From Rummeliibacillus stabekisii (lineage in GTDB: Bacteria; Bacillota; Bacilli; Bacillales_A; Planococcaceae), in the NCBI RefSeq assembly GCF_007988965.1, contig NZ_BJVD01000002.1, forward strand, positions 310,001 through 374,000: a DNA stretch of 64,000 bases, in the 5' to 3' direction. The position numbers and the translations under genes were made by a program. Below, piece by piece: positions 16,196-25,732 of this stretch (position 1 is the first letter of the stretch; each line of letters starts with the position of its first letter). The notes beneath the pieces are model-generated. The model was not told where the DNA came from. It saw only the letters and a list, made by a program, of their open reading frames with translations, and searched no databases.

Positions 16196-17446
16196 CTATT
16201 CCTCCTGCTTTTTCGTAATCGTGAGTTTTGTAATCCGATTATCCTCCACTTCATTGACCACAATATGCAGGTCCTGATAGTTAAACGCTTCGCCTGGTCC
16301 TGGAATATGCAAGCTTAATTCCAAAACAAACCCACCTACTGTCTCATGGTCCTGCGGGATATCCACATCAAAAAGGAGATTAGCTTCTTCAATTTCCAAC
16401 CGACCATTACATATGAGAACATCTTCGGTCATTTTATAAACGAGAGATTCTTCTTCCTGGTCAGATTCATCCTCTATTTCTAATCCAATCATTTCTTCTA
16501 TTAAATCCTCATTCGTAATAATTCCTAATGTGCCTCCATATTCATCCAATACAATTGCCATATGTTTCTTTTTAGTAAGCATGAGCGTAAAAACCTTCTC
16601 AATACTTACGGTTGACACTACATATAATGGATCGGAGTCGATAAAATCCATGAGTTTTCGCTTAGGGTCTAAAGACCACTCCACAAATTTCTGAGCATAA
16701 AACAACCCGACAATCTGATCCATGCTATCTTCATAAACGGGATAGCGCGTAAAGGAATACTCTAATAAGATGTCCCTTACTTCTTCAAACTTCGCTTCAA
16801 CTGGCAAGCCGATAACATCAGTCCGGTGTGTACCTAATACATCTGATACCGCTTTATCTGGAAAATCCAGTACTTCTTTTAAACGCACTGATTCAATCTC
16901 GTCAAATGCGCCTTCAGTAGAGGCAAAATCGACCATTCCACGGAATTCTTCCTTCGTCAATGTAGCCTCTGTTACAGCACCATTAGAGAGAATACGTATG
17001 AACATATTGGTAAAGCCTTGCACAATCCAAGTGATCGGTCTAAGGATTTTCACACACAGCGCAATAAAAGGCGCTACCACATATGCTAGGCGATCCGCAA
17101 AAGTGACTGCAATCGTTTTCGGCAAGACCTCGCCGAAAATGATAATGATGATAGTTAGGACAGTCGTCGCAACAGATATTTGCCATCCATGCCTTAGAGC
17201 AATGATTGTTAGCAAAGTCGGCATTAAAATATTTACTGTATTATTAATAATTAAAATGGTCGTAATCATTCGATCAGGTTGTGAAATTAAAAGGTTTAAT
17301 TTTTGTGACATGCGATCCCCTTGATTCGCACGCAACTGGACTTTTATTTTATTGATCGCTGTTAAAGCCGTTTCACTTCCTGAAAAGAAAAAGGAAATAA
17401 GCAAACAAATAATTAAGCCTAAAAAATCCAATACAATTCCTCCCAT
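16196..17446 (-). CDS. CNNM/CorC-type membrane protein (hemolysin family, Mg2+ transport-related)
   Basis: 416 residues. The ATG at 17446 is chosen because of the upstream GAGGA; the longer frame would begin at a TTG without a site. N-terminal CNNM domain with membrane helices and the SGSETALTAIN motif (about 20-30), then the GEVLPKTIA segment, two CBS domains (about 190-310, DVIGLPVE...TRYPVYEDS...VLDEYGGTLGIITNEDLIEE) and a C-terminal CorC/HlyC domain ending in VEDNRITKLTI. Relatives such as MpfA/YhdP function in magnesium efflux, and the hemolysin name is historical. A short intergenic region separates it from the divergent dipeptidase gene. Confidence 0.9.
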   Translation of the reverse strand: MGGIVLDFLGLIICLLISFFFSGSETALTAINKIKVQLRANQGDRMSQKLNLLISQPDRMITTILIINNTVNILMPTLLTIIALRHGWQISVATTVLTIIIIIFGEVLPKTIAVTFADRLAYVVAPFIALCVKILRPITWIVQGFTNMFIRILSNGAVTEATLTKEEFRGMVDFASTEGAFDEIESVRLKEVLDFPDKAVSDVLGTHRTDVIGLPVEAKFEEVRDILLEYSFTRYPVYEDSMDQIVGLFYAQKFVEWSLDPKRKLMDFIDSDPLYVVSTVSIEKVFTLMLTKKKHMAIVLDEYGGTLGIITNEDLIEEMIGLEIEDESDQEEESLVYKMTEDVLICNGRLEIEEANLLFDVDIPQDHETVGGFVLELSLHIPGPGEAFNYQDLHIVVNEVEDNRITKLTITKKQEE

Positions 17447-17577
17447 TATATATCCTCGTACATTTATATTACCCAATATACCATTATTTAGTTGCAATCA
17501 TTTTCTGATTCATTAGCGAAAAGCAGTTATATGCTATAATTGCCATGGTATTGAATATTCAGAAAAGGGTGATCCAT

Positions 17578-18960
17578 GTGAAAAAAGAAAATGTGCTAGA
17601 TAGTTATTTTGCAGAGCATCGTGAACAACACCTTGAGGAGTTAAAGCAATTTTTGTCAATCCCTAGCATTAGTTCTCTATCAGAACACAAAAATGATATG
17701 AAAGATTGTGCTAGTTATCTAGGAAACTTAATGAAAGAAGCTGGGCTAGAGCATATTACTATTAATGAAACAGCCGGCCACCCTGTTGTAACTGGTGATT
17801 GGCTACATGCGGAAGGAAAACCAACGATTCTTGTTTATGGCCATTATGATGTACAGCCAGTTGATCCTTTAGAATTATGGGAAAGCGATCCATTCAAAGC
17901 TGAAGTCCGCGAGAATAAACTATATGCCCGTGGTTCAAGCGATGACAAAGGCCAAGTATTCATGCATGTAAAAGTGATCGAAGCCTTTATAAAGGAACAA
18001 GGCGAGCTTCCTGTAAATGTGAAATTCCTGATAGAAGGAGAAGAAGAAATCGGAAGCGTTCATCTCCCAGACTTTGTAGATTCGAATAAAGAGAAGCTGG
18101 CCGCTGATTTAGTCTTAATTTCAGATACTGCCCTTTATGCGCCTGGCCGTCCAGCGGTTTGTTATGCACTTCGTGGATTGACAGGTGTCCAAATTGATGT
18201 GCGCTCAGCAAGTGGTGACCTGCATTCCGGCATCTACGGTGGTGGCATACAAAATTCCATTCATGCATTGGTGGAACTTCTTGCATCATTCCATGACAAA
18301 CATGGGACTATTCAAGTCGATGGATTTTATGATAAGGTGCGTCCGATTACAGATGATGAAAAAGCCGCTTACGCTGTGTTAGACTTTGATGCAGAAGGCG
18401 CGAAGAAGGAAGCTGGCGTGAAAGAATTGTTTGGTGAAACGGACTTCACTTACCTAGAACGGACATGGGCACGCCCAACATTAGAAATAAACGGTGTATA
18501 TGGTGGATTCTCTGGCGAAGGTATTAAAACAGTCATCCCTGCAACAGCAGGTGCGAAGATTACATGTCGTTTAGTACCAGACCAAGATCCATATGAAATA
18601 GTTAAACAGCTACGTGCACATATTGAAAAACACAAGCCTGCTGGTGTTGACATCACTATTACAGAATTTGATAAAGGTAAACCATTTATTACACCGCTCG
18701 AACATCCATATATTCAAGCAGCTGGTCGTTCATATGAAACACAGTATGATGCCAAAACTGCGTATATACGTGCAGGTGGTTCGATTCCGATTGTTGCCGC
18801 ATTCGACGAAATATTAAATACACCCGTCATTATGATGGGATTCGGCTTGTCTACGGAAAACTTCCATGCACCAAATGAACATTTCCATTTGGATAACTTT
18901 GATAAAGGACTTCGTGTAGTAAGTGACTATTTTGAAGAGATAGCAAATATAGAAAAGTAA
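17578..18960 (+). CDS. M20-family metallo-dipeptidase
   Basis: 460 residues from a GTG start. GGTGAT sits 4 nt before it and fits the 16S rRNA tail; the upstream in-frame ATG at 17545 has no site. Di-zinc peptidase of the M20 (CNDP-like) family: metal ligands in YGHYDVQPVDP, the bridging Asp in RGSSDDKGQ, the catalytic EGEEEIGS, and the final His in FHAPNEHF. The dimerisation domain lies about 190-380. Cytoplasmic; cleaves dipeptides or acylated amino acids. Monocistronic. Confidence 0.9.
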   Translation: MKKENVLDSYFAEHREQHLEELKQFLSIPSISSLSEHKNDMKDCASYLGNLMKEAGLEHITINETAGHPVVTGDWLHAEGKPTILVYGHYDVQPVDPLELWESDPFKAEVRENKLYARGSSDDKGQVFMHVKVIEAFIKEQGELPVNVKFLIEGEEEIGSVHLPDFVDSNKEKLAADLVLISDTALYAPGRPAVCYALRGLTGVQIDVRSASGDLHSGIYGGGIQNSIHALVELLASFHDKHGTIQVDGFYDKVRPITDDEKAAYAVLDFDAEGAKKEAGVKELFGETDFTYLERTWARPTLEINGVYGGFSGEGIKTVIPATAGAKITCRLVPDQDPYEIVKQLRAHIEKHKPAGVDITITEFDKGKPFITPLEHPYIQAAGRSYETQYDAKTAYIRAGGSIPIVAAFDEILNTPVIMMGFGLSTENFHAPNEHFHLDNFDKGLRVVSDYFEEIANIEK

Positions 18961-18968
18961 TTCAAAAT

Positions 18969-19008
18969 AAAAACCAACATCTCTCTAAGGAGACGTTGGT
19001 TTTTTCTA
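18969..19008. terminator. Bidirectional intrinsic terminator
   Basis: A 15-bp stem (18969-18983 with 18990-19004) with one A-C mismatch, 6-nt loop and T run. It overlaps the 3' end of the convergent nitroreductase gene. Confidence 0.85.
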
Positions 19009-19575
19009 TTTAAAAAATGTGACAATTTCTTCAGCCGATTTGCGCGGCTTTTCTTTTGGAATATCATCAAAATAACCAAATTGGAGCATGCTGATAATCC
19101 GTTCTTCCGGTTTAACACCTAATGCTTCTCGGAATTTTGGATTGTCTAACCAATTAGGCGTCTTCCAACAAGCGCCGATACCTAAATCCCAAGCAAGCAA
19201 TTGCATATTTTGAATAAAGCCGCTTGCTGCTGCAAAATCTTCATAGCGTTCTTTCTGGCGTACATCTTGTGGAACAATCACAAAAGCATATGCACCTGGA
19301 GTTGTAAACTTAAGCATCTTTTTATTGATTTCTTCCTCCGTCAGTTCCTTCCAATTCGGCACTGCAAAGTCACGAATCACGCTCATCAAGGAATCCATAG
19401 CTGTACCAATTGAAACTACCAAACGCCATGGTTGGCGATTGCCGTGGTTAGGCGCCCAAACGGCTGTATCAATAATATTCATTAAATCTTCTTGATCTAC
19501 CGGCTGGCCATTGAATAGTTTTATGGAACGACGATTGCGGATTGCTTCCTTAACCGATAAAGACTGTTCTGTCAT
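19006..19575 (-). CDS. Nitroreductase-family flavoprotein
   Basis: 189 residues. FMN-binding fold with N-terminal AIRNRRSIKLFNGQPVDQEDL, WAPNHGNRQPWRL, the GIGACWKTPNW segment and C-terminal FGYFD. These cytoplasmic enzymes reduce nitro compounds, quinones or flavins with NAD(P)H. Two successive ATG codons (19578, 19575) follow GAGGAG; the second gives the better 8-nt spacing. Substrate unknown. Confidence 0.88.
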   Translation of the reverse strand: MTEQSLSVKEAIRNRRSIKLFNGQPVDQEDLMNIIDTAVWAPNHGNRQPWRLVVSIGTAMDSLMSVIRDFAVPNWKELTEEEINKKMLKFTTPGAYAFVIVPQDVRQKERYEDFAAASGFIQNMQLLAWDLGIGACWKTPNWLDNPKFREALGVKPEERIISMLQFGYFDDIPKEKPRKSAEEIVTFFK

Positions 19576-19693
19576 CATAATCACTCCTCTATTGCAATTA
19601 AGTATATTGTTCTAATTTAATATACTTGTATGTATATTATTCCTTTTTAACTTACCACAAACTAGCATATATTGAAACGGCTCAACTACTAGA

Positions 19694-20173
19694 TTATTCG
19701 ACTGAAATTTGATAAAAATAATATTTAATGTTTGGTGTATATGCACTGGAATCCTCATAAGTCCAGAGACGATGATAGCTGTCCGAAGAATGAGCATTTA
19801 CATAAGGCACGCCATTAACAATACTTGTTACAATCAATGAGTGGTTAATAACACCATCGCCCTCAAAATCGATGAAAATGAGATCCCCTAGCTTCAAATC
19901 ACTGGCACTATCTACCCTCTTGCCTCGAAGCCCCTTTTTTGAGGAAGCCACATACGAACGAAGCGCATTGGCTGTACTCCAGCTATAGCTCCAATTGCCT
20001 TTCTTTACCCACCAGCCCTTTGCTCGATTAGGAGCACCTGTCATAGGAGCACCTCCTGCAAACAAACATTGAGAAATAAAATTGGAACAATCATCATTAA
20101 ATTGTGGGAATGCAGGATTCCGACGATTCCACCAAGTATTTGCATAATCAACAGCTGCTTGCCTGTTATACAT
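19694..20173 (-). CDS. Amidase-domain protein (PF12671-like, papain-like Cys hydrolase)
   Basis: 159 residues, an isolated amidase domain without signal peptide. The core begins RQAAVDYANTWWNRRNPAFPQFNDDCSNFISQCL; Cys29 in DCSNF is the probable nucleophile and the His is in GVINHSLIV. The GD-LIFIDFEGDG and NAHSSDSYHR motifs are typical of the Bacilli family. The family usually carries this domain behind a long N-terminal region and may process peptidoglycan peptides; this short cytoplasmic form is known in Bacillales but its substrate is not. AGGAGG precedes the ATG. Confidence 0.8.
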   Translation of the reverse strand: MYNRQAAVDYANTWWNRRNPAFPQFNDDCSNFISQCLFAGGAPMTGAPNRAKGWWVKKGNWSYSWSTANALRSYVASSKKGLRGKRVDSASDLKLGDLIFIDFEGDGVINHSLIVTSIVNGVPYVNAHSSDSYHRLWTYEDSSAYTPNIKYYFYQISVE

Positions 20174-20350
20174 TTAATATACCTCCTATTTAACTTTATG
20201 AATCAAAACTCTCTATGATTTCTTGAGAGGCGACGATACTCACACTTTTTTGGTATACTGGAAACAACTTGTTTTTATTGTCCTTTACTACTTGAGAACT
20301 CTCGTAAGCTTTCTATTACTCTTGATTTTACGTTTGAAAGGATGTTTGAA

Positions 20351-21373
20351 TTGACTCAGCATGCAGAAAAAGAAATTGTGGATGCAACACTCCTATGCGA
20401 TCAAAAAGGCAACCTCAACCCTGCGGCGATTGGTTATGCCAAAAAACCTATTATTCTAGGCAATCTGAAGGGTCATTTTATGCGTAAGAAGAAGTGGAAT
20501 AATTGGTACATATTTGGTGATGACATCTTATTCGCTACCTCCATTATTCACTTAGATTACGCTGTGATTTGTTCTGTTCGTTTTTTAGAATATGAAACAC
20601 AGCGTTTTTGCGAAAAGATTGTGACCATTCCGCTTGGAAAAAAACTGAAAATGCCTGAGCGCGTGCTAGAAACAGTACATTTGAATAATGAAGAATTAAA
20701 ACTTCAATTATTGTTTTCGAATGGCGAAACGCATATGACGGTAACGATTCCCAATTTTGAAGGTGACCTTTTGCATGCAGATTTAGTAATAAAACATCAG
20801 GTAGAGGATGAATCATTAAACGTCGTAGTGCCATGGAATCGCCAAACATTCCATCTAACAGCTAAACACCTCTCACTTCCTGTCAATGGCTATGTAAAGT
20901 TAGACAGCAAGAGTTATACGTTTAATGAAGAAGATTGTTTCGCTGTCTTAGATTTCGGGCGTGGTGTATGGCCTCGAAATACAGCATGGAACCGTGCAAT
21001 GGCCTCCCAAAAATGCAGAGGACATCGTATCGGATTAAATCTCGGCGGCTTGTGGACAGATGGCACAGGTATGACGGAAAACGCATTTTTCCTTGATGGC
21101 AAATTGCATAAAATACATGAGGATGTCATCTTCCATTACAATAAATCGGATTACATGGAGCCATGGCAAATTCATACGCGTTTTACTGATGATGTACAGC
21201 TTTCATTTACACCTTTTTTTGAAAGAGAAGATAGCAAGGACTTGAAGTTAGTGACATCTTCACTCCACCACATGGTCGGTTATTATAACGGTCAAATTCG
21301 GCTTGAAAATGGTCGTTGCATGAAGATCCAGCAGATGCTTGGAACAGTAGAAGAACATATTGCCAAATGGTAA
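20351..21373 (+). CDS. DUF2804 family protein
   Basis: 340 residues. A TTG start at 20351 follows AAAGGATG at 6 nt; the ATG at 20342 lies inside the ribosome site. The protein shows the DUF2804 pattern: LLCDQKGNLNPAAIGYAKKPI at the N-terminus, KKWNNWYIFG, then DFGRGVWPRNTAWNRA and GHRIGLNLGG-WTDGTG in the C-terminal half. Beta-rich, cytoplasmic, no known reaction. A weak hairpin with T run follows. Convergent with the GDPD gene. Confidence 0.8.
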   Translation: MTQHAEKEIVDATLLCDQKGNLNPAAIGYAKKPIILGNLKGHFMRKKKWNNWYIFGDDILFATSIIHLDYAVICSVRFLEYETQRFCEKIVTIPLGKKLKMPERVLETVHLNNEELKLQLLFSNGETHMTVTIPNFEGDLLHADLVIKHQVEDESLNVVVPWNRQTFHLTAKHLSLPVNGYVKLDSKSYTFNEEDCFAVLDFGRGVWPRNTAWNRAMASQKCRGHRIGLNLGGLWTDGTGMTENAFFLDGKLHKIHEDVIFHYNKSDYMEPWQIHTRFTDDVQLSFTPFFEREDSKDLKLVTSSLHHMVGYYNGQIRLENGRCMKIQQMLGTVEEHIAKW

Positions 21374-21380
21374 TCGGAAA

Positions 21381-21416
21381 GAGTGGGCTCTTACTCGTAA
21401 GAACTCTCTTTTTTCG
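21381..21416 (+). terminator. Probable intrinsic terminator
   Basis: A hairpin with GAGT/ACTC outer pairs and TCTTAC/GTAAGA inner pairs, then a T run at 21409-21414. It overlaps the 3' end of the convergent GDPD gene. Confidence 0.5.
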
Positions 21417-22146
21417 TTTGGTATTTTTTTTCGTAGGCATGGCGATACATTTTCTCAGGCTCATCAGTAAAAATAGCATCAACACCTAGATCCTCTAATA
21501 AATCATAATCAGCTGTTCGGTTGACTGTATAAACTCTAACGCGATTGCCTAGTTCAATCGCCTTTTTCACTGCATTGCGTTTGGCTGCTATCAAAGAAAC
21601 ATGTAGAGTACTACTCCCTGCCATCTGTCCATATTCACTTAAGTTGATTAAAACCTTTGAAAATAGAAGGCCTACCTCATTAGGTATTGCTTTTTCAAGC
21701 AATCTTTCAAGAATTTCATGATCAAATGATGAATAAATGATTCTCTCCGCCATGTCGTGTTCTAACACGGTTTGAAGGACATCTTCTTCTAAACCGGGGT
21801 AGCTATAAACATCTGTTTTCAACTCAATATTTATCATATGATGAGTTACACGAAAAATGTCTAATACTTCATGGAGAGTGGGTATTTGTTGGCCTGCGAA
21901 CTGTTCCCCTTTCCATGAACCAAAGTCATAGCTACGAAGCTCTGCAAAATCCATTTCATGAATAAATCCCTTCCCATTGGAAGTTCGATTAATCTTTTCA
22001 TCGTGATGTACGACTAGCACGCCATCTTTTGTCCGATGAACATCTAATTCAACACCATATATTGGGATCTTCGCTGCTTCTTTAAAAGCTAGAAGGGTAT
22101 TTTCCGGGAAATAGCGCGAAGCGCCACGATGCGCAAAAATATCCAA
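21391..22146 (-). CDS. Glycerophosphodiester phosphodiesterase
   Basis: 251 residues, GDPD family TIM barrel that hydrolyses glycerophosphodiesters to glycerol 3-phosphate and an alcohol. Motifs: FAHRGASRYFPENTLLAF with the catalytic His, GVELDVHRTKDGVLVVHHDE (Glu/Asp metal ligands and second His), and the late NRTADYDLLEDLGVDAIFTDEP. No signal peptide, so cytoplasmic (UgpQ-like). Starts at a TTG with GGAGG 8 nt upstream. Divergent from helD. Confidence 0.92.
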   Translation of the reverse strand: MDIFAHRGASRYFPENTLLAFKEAAKIPIYGVELDVHRTKDGVLVVHHDEKINRTSNGKGFIHEMDFAELRSYDFGSWKGEQFAGQQIPTLHEVLDIFRVTHHMINIELKTDVYSYPGLEEDVLQTVLEHDMAERIIYSSFDHEILERLLEKAIPNEVGLLFSKVLINLSEYGQMAGSSTLHVSLIAAKRNAVKKAIELGNRVRVYTVNRTADYDLLEDLGVDAIFTDEPEKMYRHAYEKKYQTKKESSYE

Positions 22147-22238
22147 TTGTTTTACCTCCGTATATCATTATTTTTCTCACAAAGTTATTTTCTTATATAA
22201 TAATCAGTACCTATTTAAGCAAAAAGGGGGTCCTTATT

Positions 22239-24458
22239 TTGGCAAAACATCCGGATTTCAACGAAGAAGAACAACATCTTTCTTATACGAAATATTATAT
22301 GCAGAAGCTACTAAATGAATCAGAAAGTGAGCTTGAAGCTGCCCAAGCAAATCTTCGCTCTGCAATGTCCGATTTGGAATATCTCGATTCCAGTCTTAGC
22401 TACCAAAATATATTAACCAACACGAGGTTCTTTGATATGGCAAAGAACCAAAAAGAAGGACTCGAAGCGATAAAACAAAAACCCTATTTTGCGCGAATTC
22501 ATTTTCAAAAGGAAAATGAGCCTGCAGAGAAGCTATATATAGGTAAGACCTCTCTCTTTGACCGAGATTCACAAGAACCGATTATTGTAGATTGGAGATC
22601 ACCTGTTGCCAATGTTTATTATGATGGACGTTTAGGTGACCTTACCTATATGGTAAATGATGAAGAATTGAAGGGCCATCTCTTTTCAAAGCGCCAGTAC
22701 AAAATTGAAAATGGCAAGCTGCTGGATGTCCGCGATATTGATCTGACAACAAACGATGAACTGTTACAGGATGCGCTTGCTGGAAAAGCAGATGTACGCT
22801 TAACAGAAATCGTGTCGACCATCCAAGCGGAGCAGAATGAAATCATTCGGGCACATTTAAAGCAGCCTATTCTTGTCCAAGGCGCAGCGGGTAGTGGAAA
22901 AACTACGATAGCCCTTCACCGTATTTCTTATTTCTTATATACAATGGGCGAACATTTTAAACCACAGAATTTAATGATTTTGGCGCCAAACCGTCTATTT
23001 ATAGACTATATAGCGGATGTACTGCCAGAGCTTGGTGTAGGACAAATTTGTCAAACGACCTTTGCAGAGTATGTACAAAAGGCCACAAACATCAAGGTTA
23101 AAATTCAAAACGCTAATGAACAGTTGGAGAATGCCATCCATAGTGTAGAGGAATACAGCTGGATTACAAGAATGAAAGGCACGATGCAATATCTTGAAAT
23201 AATGGATTGTTATATTAAGAAACTTGAATGGCAAATAGCAGACCAATTTGAGGATATTTATATTGAAAAATTCCGCATGATGAAAGCATCAAACCTACGC
23301 AGACTTTTTTTAGAAGACTATCAATATATGCCCATAGAAAAAAGGCTCGCGAAAATTCGTTCTGTTTTACAAAACCATATTCGCCAAAAGAAAAAGCAGC
23401 TGATTTACACATTAAAAAAACGCTACGATGATATATTAGATCGCTCCATCTTTGGCATCCGGGATGATGCGAAACGAAAAGAAGTTGTCACCAAATGGAT
23501 CGATGAGCGTGATGAGCGACTACCGCAAGTCGAGAAAGAAGCAAAGACTGTTGTTTCCCGTTATATGAAACGCTTTGATAAATACAAGATTAAAGTGCTT
23601 TACCGTACATTTTTAACAGACCCAGTACTTCTGCAGGAATTAGCTCCAAGCTTTACGAAGGAAATGCAGGAGCAGTTCTTAAAAGCGCACGAGAAGGAAA
23701 CTTGGACATTGGAAGACCTTGCTGCGCTGTACTATTTACACGCCCGTATTAAAGGCGTTAAAGATGAATGGAAAATGAAAGTTGTCTTCATTGACGAAGT
23801 ACAGGATTATAGCTTGTTCCAGCTAGCTGCTTTAAAAGAAGGCTTAGAGACTGACATGTTTACAATGGTCGGTGATCTTGCACAAGGAATTCACAGTTAC
23901 CGATCTCTCACTGAATGGGACCCTGTACGTGAACTTTTTCCCCGCGCAAGCTATAAGACATTGCAAAAGAGTTATCGAACAACTATTGAAATTATGAATG
24001 TTGCCAACGAAGTGCTTCAGCAAATGGACGAGGACCTTCCCCTCGTTGAACCTGTTGTGCGGCATGGAGAAGAGCCCGCTTTCCATCCAATGGAGAAATG
24101 GGAGCCTAAACAACTAGCGGAATTGTATGAAGAAATCAGAGGTAATGGTCATCGCTCCATTGCATTGATTTGCAAAACGGCGGAGGATGCCAAGAAAGCA
24201 GCGAAGGTACTTTCAAAAGAAGGCCTACATATTCAGACACTAGAGGAGTCATCAGCCATCGATCCAGATGCGCTACTTATTGTCCCAAGTTATTTATCAA
24301 AGGGACTAGAGTTCGATGCCGTTATCATTGCTGCGATTGACGAAGCCTTTTATGATACAGCACTTGATCGTAAGCTTTTATATGTGGCACTTACACGCGC
24401 CATGCATGAGTTACATTTGGTTGCTCCTAAAAAGAAAGATCTACTATTAGAAGACTAA
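22239..24458 (+). CDS. helD: RNA polymerase recycling motor ATPase HelD
   Basis: 739 residues. UvrD/Rep-like superfamily 1 ATPase that releases stalled RNA polymerase. The N-terminal coiled-coil arm (about 1-80), the DWRSPVANVYYDG segment, Walker A QGAAGSGKTTIALHR (about 214-228), Walker B VVFIDEVQDYSLFQ, MVGDLAQGIHSYRS and the C-terminal LLYVALTRAMHELHLV are all in place. Starts at TTG with GGGGG 8 nt upstream. Typical HelD length for Bacilli. Confidence 0.93.
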   Translation: MAKHPDFNEEEQHLSYTKYYMQKLLNESESELEAAQANLRSAMSDLEYLDSSLSYQNILTNTRFFDMAKNQKEGLEAIKQKPYFARIHFQKENEPAEKLYIGKTSLFDRDSQEPIIVDWRSPVANVYYDGRLGDLTYMVNDEELKGHLFSKRQYKIENGKLLDVRDIDLTTNDELLQDALAGKADVRLTEIVSTIQAEQNEIIRAHLKQPILVQGAAGSGKTTIALHRISYFLYTMGEHFKPQNLMILAPNRLFIDYIADVLPELGVGQICQTTFAEYVQKATNIKVKIQNANEQLENAIHSVEEYSWITRMKGTMQYLEIMDCYIKKLEWQIADQFEDIYIEKFRMMKASNLRRLFLEDYQYMPIEKRLAKIRSVLQNHIRQKKKQLIYTLKKRYDDILDRSIFGIRDDAKRKEVVTKWIDERDERLPQVEKEAKTVVSRYMKRFDKYKIKVLYRTFLTDPVLLQELAPSFTKEMQEQFLKAHEKETWTLEDLAALYYLHARIKGVKDEWKMKVVFIDEVQDYSLFQLAALKEGLETDMFTMVGDLAQGIHSYRSLTEWDPVRELFPRASYKTLQKSYRTTIEIMNVANEVLQQMDEDLPLVEPVVRHGEEPAFHPMEKWEPKQLAELYEEIRGNGHRSIALICKTAEDAKKAAKVLSKEGLHIQTLEESSAIDPDALLIVPSYLSKGLEFDAVIIAAIDEAFYDTALDRKLLYVALTRAMHELHLVAPKKKDLLLED

Positions 24459-24520
24459 TCTATAGATTACTTTTAATAAGTTGCCTAATTTAGTTAAATG
24501 AGCGTTCCTTAAGTTAAAAA

Positions 24521-24556
24521 TAAGGCTACATCTGAGTATACAGATGTAGCCTTAAT
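24521..24556 (+). terminator. Intrinsic terminator of helD
   Basis: A 14-bp perfect stem (24521-24534 with 24541-24554), 6-nt loop AGTATA. The tail is only moderately T-rich. It also stops anything on the minus strand. Confidence 0.75.
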
Positions 24557-24583
24557 TCATTCACAAGCTTTCTTTTTGCAGGT

Positions 24584-24721
24584 TTACTTTCGATTAGGAA
24601 TAGGATAATAGCTCTTTTTTAAGCGAGTTTTAACTGGTCTAAAATGCAATACTTTGCCAAGTACATGGCTTAATAAATTTTTGTGTCCGCCTTCCGCTTT
24701 ACGCAATGCAGGTAGCCTCAT
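24584..24721 (-). CDS. Small basic 45-residue protein (short ORF)
   Basis: 45 codons starting ATG at 24721 with GGGGG at an 8-nt spacing. The peptide begins MRLPALRKAEGGHKNLL and ends KKSYYPIPNRK. It is very basic, with a short hydrophobic-amphipathic helix in the middle and no membrane span. Good ribosome site and position in an otherwise empty intergenic stretch suggest a real gene. No family recognised. Lies 129 nt downstream of the tandem GNAT gene on the same strand. Confidence 0.5.
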   Translation of the reverse strand: MRLPALRKAEGGHKNLLSHVLGKVLHFRPVKTRLKKSYYPIPNRK

Positions 24722-24850
24722 ACCAAAAACCCCCTAAAAGCATGTGATAGTCCATCTTATGAAGACTCTTACCCAAAGTATATCCCATTTAACCCTTTTT
24801 AGTGTTAATTTTAACCTAAAATTTACAGAACATTTATAATATATTTTATA

Positions 24851-25717
24851 TTACTTATTGTTTTTCACAAAATAATCAATCTGCTGGATGATAGTAAAAT
24901 CATTGTTCTGATAAATGCGTAGTGCGTTTTGATTTTCTACTTCTACATCTAAAAGGACAGATTCCATCCCTTTTTCAGAAGCTTTATGTCTTACCCATTG
25001 CAAGACTTCAGAGCCTATCCCTCTTTTTTGATGTTCTTCTCCCACTACAAATGCAGTAATCCAAAGACTTTCTCTTTCTTCTGCCAGCGTCACAGTCGCA
25101 ACGCTCTCATCCAACTCATCTACCATGTATAGCATTCGGCCTTCTGTATTTGTATTATAGTAGATCAGCTCTTCCGTCTCTTCAGGTAAATCTGAAAAGC
25201 CCTCTTGCATAAGTGCTATGACCTTATTCTTGTCATCTTCTTTATATGGTCGGATGGTTCTATTCCAATTTTCTGGATGATGTTGGGGCAATGCCTGTAG
25301 CGTTGCTTCTGCCGAACTAAAGTCATAACCCAGTTTTTCTAAAAATAAAGCACTCGCTTCTTCATGATAAGCAACTGCCATATCGCCCATCGCACCTCTT
25401 TCAAGAAGGGCATTAGCGAATGCTTGGAAAATGGCTGTTCCAATTCCGATTCGCCGGAATTGCGGATGAACTGCTATTGACCATTCATATGTGTTGAAGC
25501 CAAACATATCGCTTGCGCATAAGACGCCGAGCAATTGGTCCTGTTCATTATATGCCAGTATCATAAACCCTTTGCATTCAGCATTCTTCCAAAGATCCTC
25601 TTTCATTAATAGCGACAGATCTTTATTTAATTCCTGAGATGCTTCTAGTAAATCTTTGACCTCTTGAATTGTCTCATCATCTACGGGATAAGTTGCCCTC
25701 ATTACGTATATATCCAT
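24851..25717 (-). CDS. Tandem GNAT-domain acetyltransferase
   Basis: 288 residues containing two GNAT folds. First: WSIAVHPQFRRIGIGTAIF (acetyl-CoA loop near 78-98). Second: ITAFVVGEEHQKRGIGSEVLQWV (near 218-242), followed by LLDVEVENQNALRIYQNNDF, the usual GNAT end. Both CoA-binding loops look intact. The double arrangement occurs in mycothiol-synthase-like proteins, but substrate is unknown. It ends an operon with the two ABC exporter genes (15-nt gap), hinting at a role in detoxifying or modifying an exported compound. Confidence 0.85.
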   Translation of the reverse strand: MDIYVMRATYPVDDETIQEVKDLLEASQELNKDLSLLMKEDLWKNAECKGFMILAYNEQDQLLGVLCASDMFGFNTYEWSIAVHPQFRRIGIGTAIFQAFANALLERGAMGDMAVAYHEEASALFLEKLGYDFSSAEATLQALPQHHPENWNRTIRPYKEDDKNKVIALMQEGFSDLPEETEELIYYNTNTEGRMLYMVDELDESVATVTLAEERESLWITAFVVGEEHQKRGIGSEVLQWVRHKASEKGMESVLLDVEVENQNALRIYQNNDFTIIQQIDYFVKNNK

Positions 25718-25732
25718 AAGTTTCCTTGTCCC

